Under the pieces are notes generated by a model. It had not been told where the DNA came from. It was given only the letters and a program-made list of their open reading frames with translations, and did no database searches. Shown piece after piece: positions 25,204 to 37,702 of a DNA stretch of 64,000 nucleotides. The translations under genes and the position numbers were made by a program. Source of the DNA: Duganella guangzhouensis (GTDB lineage: Bacteria > Pseudomonadota > Gammaproteobacteria > Burkholderiales > Burkholderiaceae_D); contig NZ_WKJK01000002.1 in assembly GCF_009674535.1 (NCBI RefSeq), forward strand, positions 496,001-560,000, in the 5' to 3' direction. Positions within the stretch are counted from its first letter, which is position 1. Each line of letters starts with the position of its first letter.

Positions 25204-27519
25204 TTAGTAAATCACTTTGAGGTTGAAGGCGTAATTGCGGCCGGCGCGGGCCTGGCGTTCGATGTCGGCCAGCGTGGCGGCGGTGGTGGCGGCCGGCAGC
25301 GTGCGCGACGAGGCGTAGTCCCAGTACTTCTTGTCGCTCAGGTTGTAGACGCCACCGCTCAGCACCACGTGCTTGCTGATGTTCCAGTAGGCGGTCAGGT
25401 CGAACACGGTATTGCCCGGCACGTAGAAGGTGCTGGTGGTGGAACCCGAGATGACGTCGCTGCTGCCACGCTTGCCGCGCACGGTGCTGGTGGTGAAGGC
25501 GGCGCCGCCGCGCAGCGCCGGATCGTCATAGGCGAAAGTGGCGTTGGCTTTGTACGGCAGTACCGATGGCAGGTCGCCCTTCTTGCCGGTGCTGGTGTTT
25601 TCCGCCGTGCCCTTGGAGGCGCCAGCCGCCAGGTTCACGCTGTAACCCTTCATGCCCGGCAGCCACTGGCCCAGCGCGAAGCGCGAGCTGGCCTCAATGC
25701 CGTAGATGTTGGCCTTGCCGATGTTTTCAGGACGGTACAGACCGTAGGTGATGGTCGGGTAGTTGACCGGGTCCGCCGCCTGCGTCACGTATTCGATGAA
25801 GTTGTTGTAGCGGGTGTCAAACACCGAGGTGCTCATTTCGATGCCGGCGGTCGGCGTGCCTTTCAGGCCCAGCTCGAAGGCGTTGCTGGTTTCCTTTTTC
25901 AGATTGGCGTTGCCCAGCACCGCGTAACCGTTGCCGGTGCCGGTGTAGCTGAACGAATCGTAGGTGCCGGTCAGTTCGGCCGCGGTCGGCACGCGGGTGC
26001 CACGGGTGTACTGCGCATAGGCGTTGAAATCCTTGCTCAGTTCGACCGACAGGTTCAGGCTCGGCGTGAAGAAGTTGTAGGTGTGTTCGGTCAATTCGCT
26101 GGCCGCGCCGGACACCGCCACCGCGTAGTTCTGCAGATTCTGCGGCGTCAACTTGCGGTGGTCGCCGCGCAGCGCCGGGGTCAGCGTGGCCTGGTGGCCG
26201 CCCAGCGTGAAGCTGTAGTCGCCACGCACATAGGCGGCGAACTTGTCGGTGTCCATGTCGGCCATGCGGCTCTTGGTGGTGTACTGATGGGCGCCGGTGG
26301 CCACCACGGTGCGGTCCTCGGTCCACGGACGGCTGCTCTGCTGCATCTCGTACGACAGGCCGTAGCTCAGCAGCACGCTGCCCAGCTGCTTGGTCGCATC
26401 CGACGCCATGCCCTGGCTGTCGTTGTAGTAGCCGGTGTTGATGTTGCGGAGGTAGTTCTGGCCGCCGCTGACGTACTTGGCGTTGGTCACGTCAGCCACG
26501 GTGGAATTCTGCGTGTAGAACTTGGTGTCCAGCGTATCGAACAACGCAAAGCCGGTCGGCGACCATTGGTGCTCGATGCTGTAGCGGTTGCGTTCGGTCC
26601 GCGAGTTCATGGTGGTGCCGGCCGGGTACAGCGTGCTGGTCTTGTTGGTGTAGACGCGGTCGTGATACGCCTTGTAGGTGTCGACGGTGAAGTTCAGCTT
26701 CTGGCCCGGTGCGATGGTCCAGTTCAGCTTGGCCAGCAGCGCGTCCGAATCCCAGTCGTCCGGGTTCAGCGGTGCGCTACCCTTGGTTTCGCCCTCGTCG
26801 CCGCTGCGGTGCACCGCCACGATCAGCGCCTTCAGGCTGTCGTTGATCTGTACCGCGCCGGTGACGGCGTTCATGCGCTCGCCCTTGTCCGAGGCGTAGC
26901 CGAACTTGTAGTCGGCGTAGACCTTGCGGCCATCGTACAGATAGTCTTCCGGCGACTTGGTGACGAACGACACCGAACCACCCAGGCCTGGCGTGCCGCG
27001 CCCGGCCGGGCTGGCGCCGGAACCGATGCTGACTTCGCGGAAGGTTTCCGGATCAAAGTAATCGCGGCCGATGCCGAAGGCGTTCATCGAGGTCGCATCC
27101 GGTTTCGGCGCGGCGTCCGGCAGTGAGATGCCGTCCAGTTCCATGCTGACGCGGTTGCCTTCAACGCCGCGAATATTGAAACCGCTGTTGCCCGAGCTAT
27201 CCCACACACTGCCGCTGCCGCTGGCGCCGGCCGGGGCGCTGATCAGCGGCGAGTAGCGCGCGATGTTCAGCATGTCGATGGCGTTGTTCTGCTCCAGCTG
27301 ACGGCTGTTGATGACGGTGGTGCTGCCGTTGCGGGTGTTGCTGGCGTCGTCGCGCTTGGCCTGGACCAGGATTTCGCCCAGCGCGCCGGCCGAGTTGGTG
27401 GAGCTGTCTTGCGCAAACGTCGGCAGGGCAACCGCGCCCAGCATGACCAGCAGTGCGGAACGGACGTGAAGAGACAAAGGCGCGGCCTGGTGCCGGGCGC
27501 CCGTATGGGTAGCGACCAT
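25204..27519 (-). CDS. TonB-dependent heme/hemoglobin receptor
   Basis: A 771-aa receptor with a signal peptide ending TFAQ-D (about residue 37), a TonB-box-like LGEILVQAK, a plug (NIRGVEGNRVSMELDGISLPD) and a barrel ending NLKVIY. The plug pattern and the barrel segment YTRGTRVPTAAEL, at the place of the FRAP-containing segment of heme receptors, fit the HmuR/HpuB-type group. A Fur box lies about 80 bases upstream and the exported HemS-like gene follows. No heme ABC transporter is adjacent. Confidence 0.88.
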   Translation of the reverse strand: MVATHTGARHQAAPLSLHVRSALLVMLGAVALPTFAQDSSTNSAGALGEILVQAKRDDASNTRNGSTTVINSRQLEQNNAIDMLNIARYSPLISAPAGASGSGSVWDSSGNSGFNIRGVEGNRVSMELDGISLPDAAPKPDATSMNAFGIGRDYFDPETFREVSIGSGASPAGRGTPGLGGSVSFVTKSPEDYLYDGRKVYADYKFGYASDKGERMNAVTGAVQINDSLKALIVAVHRSGDEGETKGSAPLNPDDWDSDALLAKLNWTIAPGQKLNFTVDTYKAYHDRVYTNKTSTLYPAGTTMNSRTERNRYSIEHQWSPTGFALFDTLDTKFYTQNSTVADVTNAKYVSGGQNYLRNINTGYYNDSQGMASDATKQLGSVLLSYGLSYEMQQSSRPWTEDRTVVATGAHQYTTKSRMADMDTDKFAAYVRGDYSFTLGGHQATLTPALRGDHRKLTPQNLQNYAVAVSGAASELTEHTYNFFTPSLNLSVELSKDFNAYAQYTRGTRVPTAAELTGTYDSFSYTGTGNGYAVLGNANLKKETSNAFELGLKGTPTAGIEMSTSVFDTRYNNFIEYVTQAADPVNYPTITYGLYRPENIGKANIYGIEASSRFALGQWLPGMKGYSVNLAAGASKGTAENTSTGKKGDLPSVLPYKANATFAYDDPALRGGAAFTTSTVRGKRGSSDVISGSTTSTFYVPGNTVFDLTAYWNISKHVVLSGGVYNLSDKKYWDYASSRTLPAATTAATLADIERQARAGRNYAFNLKVIY

Positions 27520-27596
27520 AGTTATCCAAGAAGAGAGAAAGTTGAACGGCTGGCTCTCGAAACGGATACGATCGCTGGCAAAGAACGCATCTTATC

Positions 27597-27615
27597 AATA
27601 ATGATTCTCATTTAC
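27597..27615 (-). promoter_or_regulatory. Fur box upstream of the heme receptor
   Basis: GTAAATGAGAATCATTATT matches the 19-bp Fur consensus at 15 of 19 positions by hand alignment. It lies about 78 bases upstream of the receptor ATG and implies iron repression. Confidence 0.75.
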
Positions 27616-27711
27616 AAGGGCTGTTGCCAAGATTAGCAAATCAGCCACAGTAAATTGGAATCCCTATCTCCGCCCCCAGCCCGGCGTTACTGGCGGCCTG
27701 GCGCGCCTGAG

Positions 27712-28242
27712 TCAGGCGCCCAGGTAGTTGTTCTTGACCCGCACGTAGTGCTCGGCCGAATACTTCAGATAGGCGATTTCTTCCGGCGTCAATGCGCGCA
27801 CCTTGGCGGCCGGACGGCCGACGTACAGGTGGCCGCTCTCCAGCACCTTGCCCGGCGGGACCAGGCTGCCGGCTCCCACCATCACCTGATCCTGCACCAC
27901 CACATCGTCCATGATGATGGTGCCCATGCCGATCAGACATTCATTGCCGATGGTGCAGCCGTGCAGCATGGCCTGGTGGCCGATGGTGACGTAGTCGCCA
28001 ATGATCAGCGGCGAGCCGTCGGGCTTGGCGGCGTTCTTGTGCGAGACGTGGCACATGGCGAAGTCCTGCACATTGGTGCAGTTGCCGATGACGATGCGGT
28101 TGACGTCGCCACGCAGCACGGTGTTGCACCAGATCGAGCAATCCTTGCCGACAGTGACATCGCCGATCACGCTGGCGGTTTCGTGCAGGTACAAACCCTC
28201 GCCCAGTTGCGGCGTGGTGTTCAGGTAGGAAGAAACGGGCAT
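27712..28242 (-). CDS. Gamma-class carbonic anhydrase family protein, second copy
   Basis: A 176-aa left-handed beta-helix protein with hexapeptide repeats (VIGDVTVGKDCSIWCN, LRGDVNRIVIGNCTNVQD) and the His ligands in MCHVSHKN and [10 protein letters not shown]. It is clearly related to 16854-17378 but has an extra KNAAKPDGSPL loop. The solute-binding protein gene ends 11 bases upstream on this strand, so it is probably the last gene of that unit. Enzyme activity is unproven. Confidence 0.9.
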   Translation of the reverse strand: MPVSSYLNTTPQLGEGLYLHETASVIGDVTVGKDCSIWCNTVLRGDVNRIVIGNCTNVQDFAMCHVSHKNAAKPDGSPLIIGDYVTIGHQAMLHGCTIGNECLIGMGTIIMDDVVVQDQVMVGAGSLVPPGKVLESGHLYVGRPAAKVRALTPEEIAYLKYSAEHYVRVKNNYLGA

Positions 28243-28253
28243 TCAGGACATCC

Positions 28254-29036
28254 TTATTTGCGGGAGTATTTGGCCAGCATGGCGGCCAGGTCGGTCTGAT
28301 GGGTGGCCATCCAGGTCCAAGCCGCTTCCACCTGCTCGCGGTGCGCGGCGTAGTAGGCTGGGTTGGTGGCCAGCCAGATATTACTGCTGAATAGCGGCAT
28401 GCGCAGCCGCACCACGTCGTTGCCATAGCGCTCGGCGATGGCCTGGTCCATATCGGTCACGGCGCCCACCGTCAGCGCGACGCCGTCGACACGGTTGAGC
28501 CTGAGCTTGCCGATATTGCGCTCCAGGTCGCGCGCACCGTCGTCAACGCGGATGCCGGCGTCGCGCAGCGCATCGGCGTATGGCGCGCCGTAGGGCACGC
28601 CGATCACCCTGCCCTGGAAATAGCGTGGCGTGACCACATCGGGCGACAGTTGGTCGGCGGCGCGCACCAGCACAATGATGTTGGTGTGCACCGCGCGACT
28701 GCGGTCCAGCGCGCCGTTACGGTCGCGCGGCAGCACGATTTCGGACGGCAGGTCGGCGCGTTCTTCGATCGGCACATAATCGATCTCGCCAGCCTGCAGC
28801 GCCACCCGCAGCCGCGTGGTGGGCATGCGCACCAGTTGCACCGGACAAGGAATGACTGCGGCGGCGGTGGCACGCAGGAAGTCGACGCCGAGGCCGGGCG
28901 GATCCGGGATCTCGGTGCCGCTGCCCAGCCAGTAAGGTGGCCGCGCCTGGTCGATATAGCCGATGCGCACCGTTGGGCATGGCGCGGCCTGGGCAACGGC
29001 GGCGCAGCACAACAGCAGGGCAAACAGAACGCGCAT
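28254..29036 (-). CDS. Periplasmic solute-binding-like protein (PBPb family), copy 1
   Basis: A 260-aa protein with a signal peptide (MRVLFALLLCCAAVAQAA) and a bacterial extracellular solute-binding family 3-like domain: VRIGYIDQARPPYWLGSGTE, VDFLRATAAAVIPCPVQLVRMPTTRLRVALQAGEIDYVP. It has no transporter partner nearby and may be a stand-alone binding or sensory protein. It is a paralogue of 31846-32661 (shared RPPYWLG, DPPG, DDGARDLxRNIxKLxLxRVDGV). Confidence 0.85.
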   Translation of the reverse strand: MRVLFALLLCCAAVAQAAPCPTVRIGYIDQARPPYWLGSGTEIPDPPGLGVDFLRATAAAVIPCPVQLVRMPTTRLRVALQAGEIDYVPIEERADLPSEIVLPRDRNGALDRSRAVHTNIIVLVRAADQLSPDVVTPRYFQGRVIGVPYGAPYADALRDAGIRVDDGARDLERNIGKLRLNRVDGVALTVGAVTDMDQAIAERYGNDVVRLRMPLFSSNIWLATNPAYYAAHREQVEAAWTWMATHQTDLAAMLAKYSRK

Positions 29037-29087
29037 GGCAGTAGTCGAAGAAGTGATGACAAACCGCCATTATAAGCGCGCCCGTCG

Positions 29088-29723
29088 CTAGACGACGGGA
29101 TAGGTGCCGTCGCCGTGTGGCGCGGCGCGGAATTCCGGCAACGCCTCAGCCGCAGCCGAGTAGGCGGCCAGCACTGGATAGGCATCGGCCGGCACCGCGT
29201 CCGGAATCATCTGTTGGATGAAATGCCAGGTCACGGCTTGCATCACGCCAGGCGGCGACATGGCGGCGCTGGTGGCTTCCAGCGGCTGACGTTGCTGCTC
29301 GGCTTCCAGCACATCCAGTGCGGCGCGCAATTGCAGGATCACGCGGTCGGCCCAGGGCTGATGCAGCTTCTCGGCCGGACGCACATTGCGCTCGTACACC
29401 AGTTGCACCGCCTTGTCGCAGGCCGCCAGCGACAATCCCAGCAGACGCTGCGAGCGCAGCAGCTCGGTCGGCATGGTCGGGGTGCGGCGCGCCGATGGGC
29501 GGGCGATGGCTTCGGCGTATTGCAGGATCAGGGTGGAATCCATCAGCACCTCGCCGTCGTCGTCGACCAAGGTCGGCGCCTTGACCACCGGATTGATCTG
29601 GCGGAATTGCTCAAAGGTGCTGAACACCGACAACGATTGATGCTCGAACTTCAGGCCCAGCATCTGCAGCGAAATCGCCACCCGTCGCACGTAAGGGGAA
29701 TCCAGCATGCCGATCAGTTTCAT
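29088..29723 (-). CDS. Glutathione S-transferase family protein
   Basis: A 211-aa GST: thioredoxin-like N domain MKLIGMLDSPYVRRVAISLQ with the active-site Ser in DSPYVRR, the cis-Pro in VKAPTLVDDDGEVLMDS, then an all-helical C domain. The substrate is unknown. Its ATG overlaps the stop of the racemase gene by 4 bases, so both are made from one message. Confidence 0.9.
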   Translation of the reverse strand: MKLIGMLDSPYVRRVAISLQMLGLKFEHQSLSVFSTFEQFRQINPVVKAPTLVDDDGEVLMDSTLILQYAEAIARPSARRTPTMPTELLRSQRLLGLSLAACDKAVQLVYERNVRPAEKLHQPWADRVILQLRAALDVLEAEQQRQPLEATSAAMSPPGVMQAVTWHFIQQMIPDAVPADAYPVLAAYSAAAEALPEFRAAPHGDGTYPVV

Positions 29724-30421
29724 ATTTTCTCCTCAAGTGCCCAAAGCGCGGCACGATGCGCGTGAATTGCGGTGGTATCGAACAGCGGCACGGCGGCATC
29801 CTGCTGCGTCACCAGCAGCGAGATTTCCGTGCAGCCCAAAATGACGGCCTGCGCGCCCTGCGCCACCAGGTCGGCGATGATACGACGATAGGCGTCGCGC
29901 GAGCTGTCGACAACGCGGCCCAGGCACAGCTCGTCGTAAATGATGCGATGGACGATATCGCGATCGTCTGCGGCGGGCACCACTACGTCAAGGCCGTGCC
30001 GCTCGCGCAAGCGCTCCTTGTAAAACGCCTGCTCCATGGTAAAGCGCGTGCCCAGCAGGCCAACTTTGCGCAGGCCGGCACGCTGGATCTCTCCGGCGGT
30101 CGGGTCGGCAATATGGAATAGCGGAATGCACACCGCCGCCTCGATCGCCGGCGCCACCTTGTGCATGGTATTCGTGCACAGCACGATGAAATCGGCGCCG
30201 GCGGCCTGCACGGCGCGCGCCGCGTCGGCCATCATCGCGCCGGCCGCGCCCCAGTCACCGGCATGCTGCAGGCGCTCGACTTCGTGAAAATCGACGCTGA
30301 CCAGCACGACCTTGGCCGAGTGCAGCCCGCCCAGTTCGCGCTTGACGGTTTCGTTGACGACGCGGTAATAAGGCACCGTGGATTCCCAGCTCATGCCGCC
30401 TATCAGTCCTATGGTTTTCAT
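29720..30421 (-). CDS. Aspartate/glutamate racemase family protein
   Basis: A 233-aa PLP-independent amino-acid racemase of the YgeA/RacX type. It begins IGLIGGMSWEST; the two catalytic cysteines lie in VLCTNTMHKV (about 82) and LGCTEISLLV (about 196). Substrate (Asp, Glu or other D-amino acids) cannot be told. It lies 7 bases after an L,D-transpeptidase gene, which could link it to D-amino-acid supply for the cell wall, but this is inference. The GST gene overlaps its stop. Confidence 0.9.
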   Translation of the reverse strand: MKTIGLIGGMSWESTVPYYRVVNETVKRELGGLHSAKVVLVSVDFHEVERLQHAGDWGAAGAMMADAARAVQAAGADFIVLCTNTMHKVAPAIEAAVCIPLFHIADPTAGEIQRAGLRKVGLLGTRFTMEQAFYKERLRERHGLDVVVPAADDRDIVHRIIYDELCLGRVVDSSRDAYRRIIADLVAQGAQAVILGCTEISLLVTQQDAAVPLFDTTAIHAHRAALWALEEKI

Positions 30422-30428
30422 GCGTTCC

Positions 30429-31394
30429 TTACGATTGCATCAGCACGGTCGCGCCGCGCGTCACGGCGCGGACCACTTGCATCACGTCCCAGTTGGTCAG
30501 ACGCACGCAGCCGTGGGATTGGGTCTTGCCTATCTTACCCGGTTCCGGTGTGCCATGGATGCCGTAGTGCTCGATGCTCAGCTCGATCCACGCCAGCCCG
30601 ACCGGGTTGTTGGGACCGCCGGCGATGCGGGCCTTGGCGTCGCCGGCCTTGGCGTCCCAGAACAGCTTGGGGTTGTAGCGGTACTCGGGATTGGTGGCCA
30701 CGCCCATCACCTGGAAGCGCCCTTCCGGCAGCGGATCGTGCTTGCTGCCGGTGCTGGCCGGGAATTGCGCAAACGGCGTGCCGCTCGCGTCCAGCAAGGT
30801 CAGCGTGCCCTCCTTGGCATCGACCAGCAAGGAAGCCGCCTTCGGCAGCGGCTTGATGATGGCCACGTTCGGCACCAGCAATTGCTCGCCGGCGCGCTTC
30901 ATCGTCTTGCCGGGATTCAGACGCCGCAGCAGCTCGGGACTGGCGTGAAAGCGCTCGCCCAATGCTTCGCCCAGACTGGCATAGCCCAGCGCTGGCAGCT
31001 TGGCCTTGCCGGCCATGTCGGAAGGTATCGCCAGATACGGCCCGGCCACATCCTGCGCGGTCAGCGTGTAGACCGTCAGCACCGGCTCCTGATCGCGCTC
31101 CAGCTCCTTCCATGTGGCGGCATCGACCTCGCCGCTGACCTTCAATTGGCGCAGCTTCTGGAAGCCGCGGATGGCCTGACGCAGGCCGCTGCCATAGGCC
31201 GCATCCATCTCGCCGGGGGAAAAATGCGCGCGGTCCAGCAGCACTTGCGCGCGCAGTACATTCGGACCGCTGGTTTTGGGCAGCACCGGCCTGGCGCGCT
31301 GTGCCGCATTCAGGGTGTCGGCGGCCGACAAGGCCGGCTCGGCGGCATCAGCGCCAGCCATCGCCAGCATTAAAGCAAGGAATAAAGCTCTCAA
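30429..31394 (-). CDS. L,D-transpeptidase with peptidoglycan-binding domain
   Basis: A 321-aa periplasmic YkuD-family enzyme that forms 3-3 crosslinks or attaches proteins to peptidoglycan. The order is signal peptide (to ADAAE), a PG_binding-1-like segment (LRQAIRGFQKLRQLKVSGEVD, about 70-92), a LysM-like stretch (LGERFHASPELLRRLNPG), and the catalytic domain with IHGTPEPGKIG and the active Cys in SHGCVRLTNWD (about residue 297). The downstream racemase gene is 7 bases away. Confidence 0.94.
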   Translation of the reverse strand: MRALFLALMLAMAGADAAEPALSAADTLNAAQRARPVLPKTSGPNVLRAQVLLDRAHFSPGEMDAAYGSGLRQAIRGFQKLRQLKVSGEVDAATWKELERDQEPVLTVYTLTAQDVAGPYLAIPSDMAGKAKLPALGYASLGEALGERFHASPELLRRLNPGKTMKRAGEQLLVPNVAIIKPLPKAASLLVDAKEGTLTLLDASGTPFAQFPASTGSKHDPLPEGRFQVMGVATNPEYRYNPKLFWDAKAGDAKARIAGGPNNPVGLAWIELSIEHYGIHGTPEPGKIGKTQSHGCVRLTNWDVMQVVRAVTRGATVLMQS

Positions 31395-31425
31395 ACCAGA
31401 CTCGGATAAAACCAGGGAGCTTATT

Positions 31426-31824
31426 CTAGCTTACAGGCGCAGGGATTTGCTGTGCCACTTCCCAACTGTGTCCGGCGGGATCGACGAAATTCAAGGTGCG
31501 CATGCCCCACGCGCGGTCGATCGGGCCTTGCAGTATGGTCACGCCACGCTTTGCGAGATGCGCGGCCACCGCGTCCACATCCGGCACCCAGATGCTGATC
31601 TGAAAGCGCGACCCGGCATCGCGTGGAGCCACCACGCCGGGCGCGATGATTTCTGGCGCATGGGCCACCTGCAGCAGATTGATCAACACGCTGTCGAATT
31701 TAACCACGGCACAATTGTCGTCCTCGTAGACGACCGGGACATCGAATACGTCCACATAGAACACCCTGGCGGCGGGCAGGTCTTCGACAAACAGGCTGAT
31801 GGCGCTAAGATGCTTGAGAGACAT
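31426..31824 (-). CDS. VOC (glyoxalase/bleomycin resistance) family protein
   Basis: A 132-aa vicinal-oxygen-chelate protein: two beta-alpha-beta-beta-beta modules, starting LKHLSAISLFVEDLPAARVFY and ending LNFVDPAGHSWEVAQQ with a conserved metal-site Glu. The substrate is unknown. It lies 21 bases downstream of the second solute-binding protein gene. Confidence 0.87.
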   Translation of the reverse strand: MSLKHLSAISLFVEDLPAARVFYVDVFDVPVVYEDDNCAVVKFDSVLINLLQVAHAPEIIAPGVVAPRDAGSRFQISIWVPDVDAVAAHLAKRGVTILQGPIDRAWGMRTLNFVDPAGHSWEVAQQIPAPVS

Positions 31825-31845
31825 ATCAGACCCTTTCGGTTCACA

Positions 31846-32661
31846 TCAATCGTTCTTGCGGTACTTCTGCATCACATAGCCGAGCCGGCTGCGGTGCTGG
31901 TCCAGCCAGGTCCACAGCGCTTCGCATTGCTTGGGGTGGGCGTGGTAGTAAGCGTCGTTGAACGCCAGCCAGACGCGGATGTTCAGCAGCGGCTGCGGCA
32001 GTTGTTCGATCTCGCCTTTGTACTTGGCCAGCGTCTGCTTCAGATGGGCCGGTGCCACCGCCGCCACCACCACGCCGTCGACCCGGCCCAGCTTCAGCTT
32101 TTCGATATTGCGGTCGAGGTCGCGCGCGCCGTCGTCCAGGGTCAGGCCGGCCTCGCGCAGGCGCGGCGCATAGCTGTTGCCTTGGGTGATGCCCAGTGTC
32201 TTGCCCTTGAAGTATTGCATCGGCTGGGTACTGGCCGGCAGCTTGTCCTTGCTGCGCACCAGTACCAGCACCTGATTGTGCAGCGCGCGCGCCAGATCGA
32301 TATTGCCGGCCTTGTCGCGCGGCAGGGCGATCTCGGCCGGGTAGTAGCTCAGCTCACCCAGCGGTGCCAGATCGATGTCGCCATTGGCCAGCGCCAGCCG
32401 GATGCGCGCCACCGGCAGCCGCACCCAGGTCGGCATGCAGGGACCGAAGCCGGAGCCCTGCACCGCGTCGCGGATCAGGTCCACCGCCGCGCCGGGCGGA
32501 TCGGGCACTTTGTCGCCCTCGCCCAGCCAGTAAGGCGGCCGGTTCTGGTCCATATAGCCGACGCGGATCGGCACGCACTCGGCCGCGCTGGCGCGCCACG
32601 GCAGCGCCAGGGTCGCAAGCAGCGCCAGCATCAGCAACAGCCCCGCGCGCAAGCTGTTCAT
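31846..32661 (-). CDS. Periplasmic solute-binding-like protein (PBPb family), copy 2
   Basis: A 271-aa paralogue of 28254-29036: signal peptide (to WRASAAE), then VRVGYMDQNRPPYWLGEGD-like start (here IRVGYMDQNRPPYWLGEG), IRLALANGDIDLAPLGE and DDGARDLDRNIEKLKLGRVDG. Both copies end in a Trp-containing helix plus basic tail (WTWLDQHRSRLGYVMQKYRK). It lies 3 bases after ftsB, so it is probably read from the pyrG-kdsA-eno-ftsB transcript. No permease is nearby. Confidence 0.85.
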   Translation of the reverse strand: MNSLRAGLLLMLALLATLALPWRASAAECVPIRVGYMDQNRPPYWLGEGDKVPDPPGAAVDLIRDAVQGSGFGPCMPTWVRLPVARIRLALANGDIDLAPLGELSYYPAEIALPRDKAGNIDLARALHNQVLVLVRSKDKLPASTQPMQYFKGKTLGITQGNSYAPRLREAGLTLDDGARDLDRNIEKLKLGRVDGVVVAAVAPAHLKQTLAKYKGEIEQLPQPLLNIRVWLAFNDAYYHAHPKQCEALWTWLDQHRSRLGYVMQKYRKND

Positions 32662-32664
32662 GGT

Positions 32665-32997
32665 TTAGTGTTCGGGATGTTCGGCCGGCTTGGGCGCCAG
32701 CGGTGCAAGAGCGGCGGCTTGTCCCTTGCCGACGATTTGCACGAAGATTTCGTTTTGCTTGATCATGCTGAGCTCGTAGCGAGCCCGTTCTTCGACCGCG
32801 CCGGTGCCGTCCTTGAGGTCGCGCACTTCGGAGTCGAGCTTGGCGTTGCGGGCGATCAGTTCCGCGTTCTTGCGGTGGGCGTCATCCACCTGCGTCTCGA
32901 AATCCTTGACGCGCAGCCAGCCGCCCTTCCCCAGCCACAGTGGGTACTGGATCAGCAGCAGCAGGAAAGTCAGGCCAAGAGTAATCAGACGCATCAT
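32665..32997 (-). CDS. ftsB: Cell division protein FtsB
   Basis: A bitopic inner-membrane divisome protein that works with FtsL and FtsQ. The 110-aa product has one N-terminal transmembrane helix ([20 protein letters not shown]), then a coiled coil (about 30-65, [22 protein letters not shown]), and the family motif [24 protein letters not shown]. The Ala/Pro tail is longer than in E. coli. Its place after eno is typical. A terminator-like hairpin separates it from eno. Confidence 0.94.
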   Translation of the reverse strand: MMRLITLGLTFLLLLIQYPLWLGKGGWLRVKDFETQVDDAHRKNAELIARNAKLDSEVRDLKDGTGAVEERARYELSMIKQNEIFVQIVGKGQAAALAPLAPKPAEHPEH

Positions 32998-32999
32998 TC

Positions 33000-33025
33000 A
33001 AAAGCGGCCGGATTGCTCCGGCCGC
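33000..33025 (-). terminator. Terminator-like hairpin between eno and ftsB
   Basis: On the minus strand GCGGCCGGA-GCAA-TCCGGCCGC (9-bp stem) then TTTT, 11 bases after the eno stop and just before the ftsB ATG. The short T-run suggests partial termination that lowers ftsB relative to eno. Confidence 0.6.
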
Positions 33026-33035
33026 GCTTGCTTAA

Positions 33036-34415
<1,380 letters not shown>

Positions 34416-34443
34416 CTAAATTTTCCATACCGGGCAGGCTGCT

Positions 34444-37007
<2,564 letters not shown>

Positions 37008-37106
37008 CTAAAACGGCTGATTCTTCATCTTTCCTGTGCATCAGCGTACAGACCTCGCTTGCATAAAAGAACAAAATGATAACTCATTAATGAAAGGAGA
37101 TTCGTC

Positions 37107-37526
37107 ATGAGCTACGAAGATCGTGATCAATATGGCATGTATGTCGACAACGGTCATAAAGGCCCGGGCCCCGAGCTGATGGGGGCCGACACGCTGATTG
37201 GCGACCATGTCCACAACATCAAAAACGAGCACCTGGGCGAGATCAAGGAAATCATGCTCGACATGCGCACCGGCAAAATCGCCTACGCGGTGATGGCCTC
37301 CGGCGGCGTGCTGACCATCGGCGAAAAACTGTTCGCCGTGCCGTGGGAAGCGCTGACGCTGGACACCGTCAACAAGCGCTTCACGCTCAACCTCGACAAG
37401 GAGCGCATCGAGGCCGCGCCCGGCTTCGACAAGGATGACTGGCCGGACATGGCCAACCAAACCTGGGCCAGCCAGGTGCATAGCTACTACGGCACCGGCG
37501 GCAGCGTCGGCACCGGAGCAAGATAA
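37107..37526 (+). CDS. PRC-barrel domain protein
   Basis: A 139-aa protein with a PRC-barrel (about residues 25-90): GADTLIGDHVHNIKNEHLGEIKEIMLD, then KIAYAVMASGGVLTIGEKLFAVPWEAL, as in the small stress-linked PRC proteins of beta-proteobacteria. The N-terminal segment is charged and hydrophilic; no signal peptide. SD AAAGGAGA precedes the ATG. The next small membrane-protein gene overlaps its stop (TAATG). The role is unknown. Confidence 0.87.
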   Translation: MSYEDRDQYGMYVDNGHKGPGPELMGADTLIGDHVHNIKNEHLGEIKEIMLDMRTGKIAYAVMASGGVLTIGEKLFAVPWEALTLDTVNKRFTLNLDKERIEAAPGFDKDDWPDMANQTWASQVHSYYGTGGSVGTGAR

Positions 37527-37702
37527 TGCTGGCCGCCATCCTCGTACTGATCGGCGTAGCCGGTCTGGCGGCCCATTGGCTGTACCGACACTTCCTGCGC
37601 CGCACGCCGCGGCTGCAGGATGGCATGCCCGTCATGCTCAGCAGTTGGGCAGATGGGCACGAATCGACGGTGGCGGTACATTTGCGACGTCGCAGTCGCT
37701 GA
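37526..37702 (+). CDS. Small membrane protein, 58 aa, coupled to the PRC-barrel gene
   Basis: Reads MLAAILVLIGVAGLAAHWLY with one N-terminal transmembrane helix (about 1-19), then a basic segment RHFLRRTPRLQDG and a tail ending RRRSR. The ATG shares its A with the TAA of the PRC gene, so translation is coupled. It ends one base before the convergent dnaE2 stop. I do not recognise a family; a single-pass partner for the PRC protein is possible. Confidence 0.5.
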   Translation: MLAAILVLIGVAGLAAHWLYRHFLRRTPRLQDGMPVMLSSWADGHESTVAVHLRRRSR

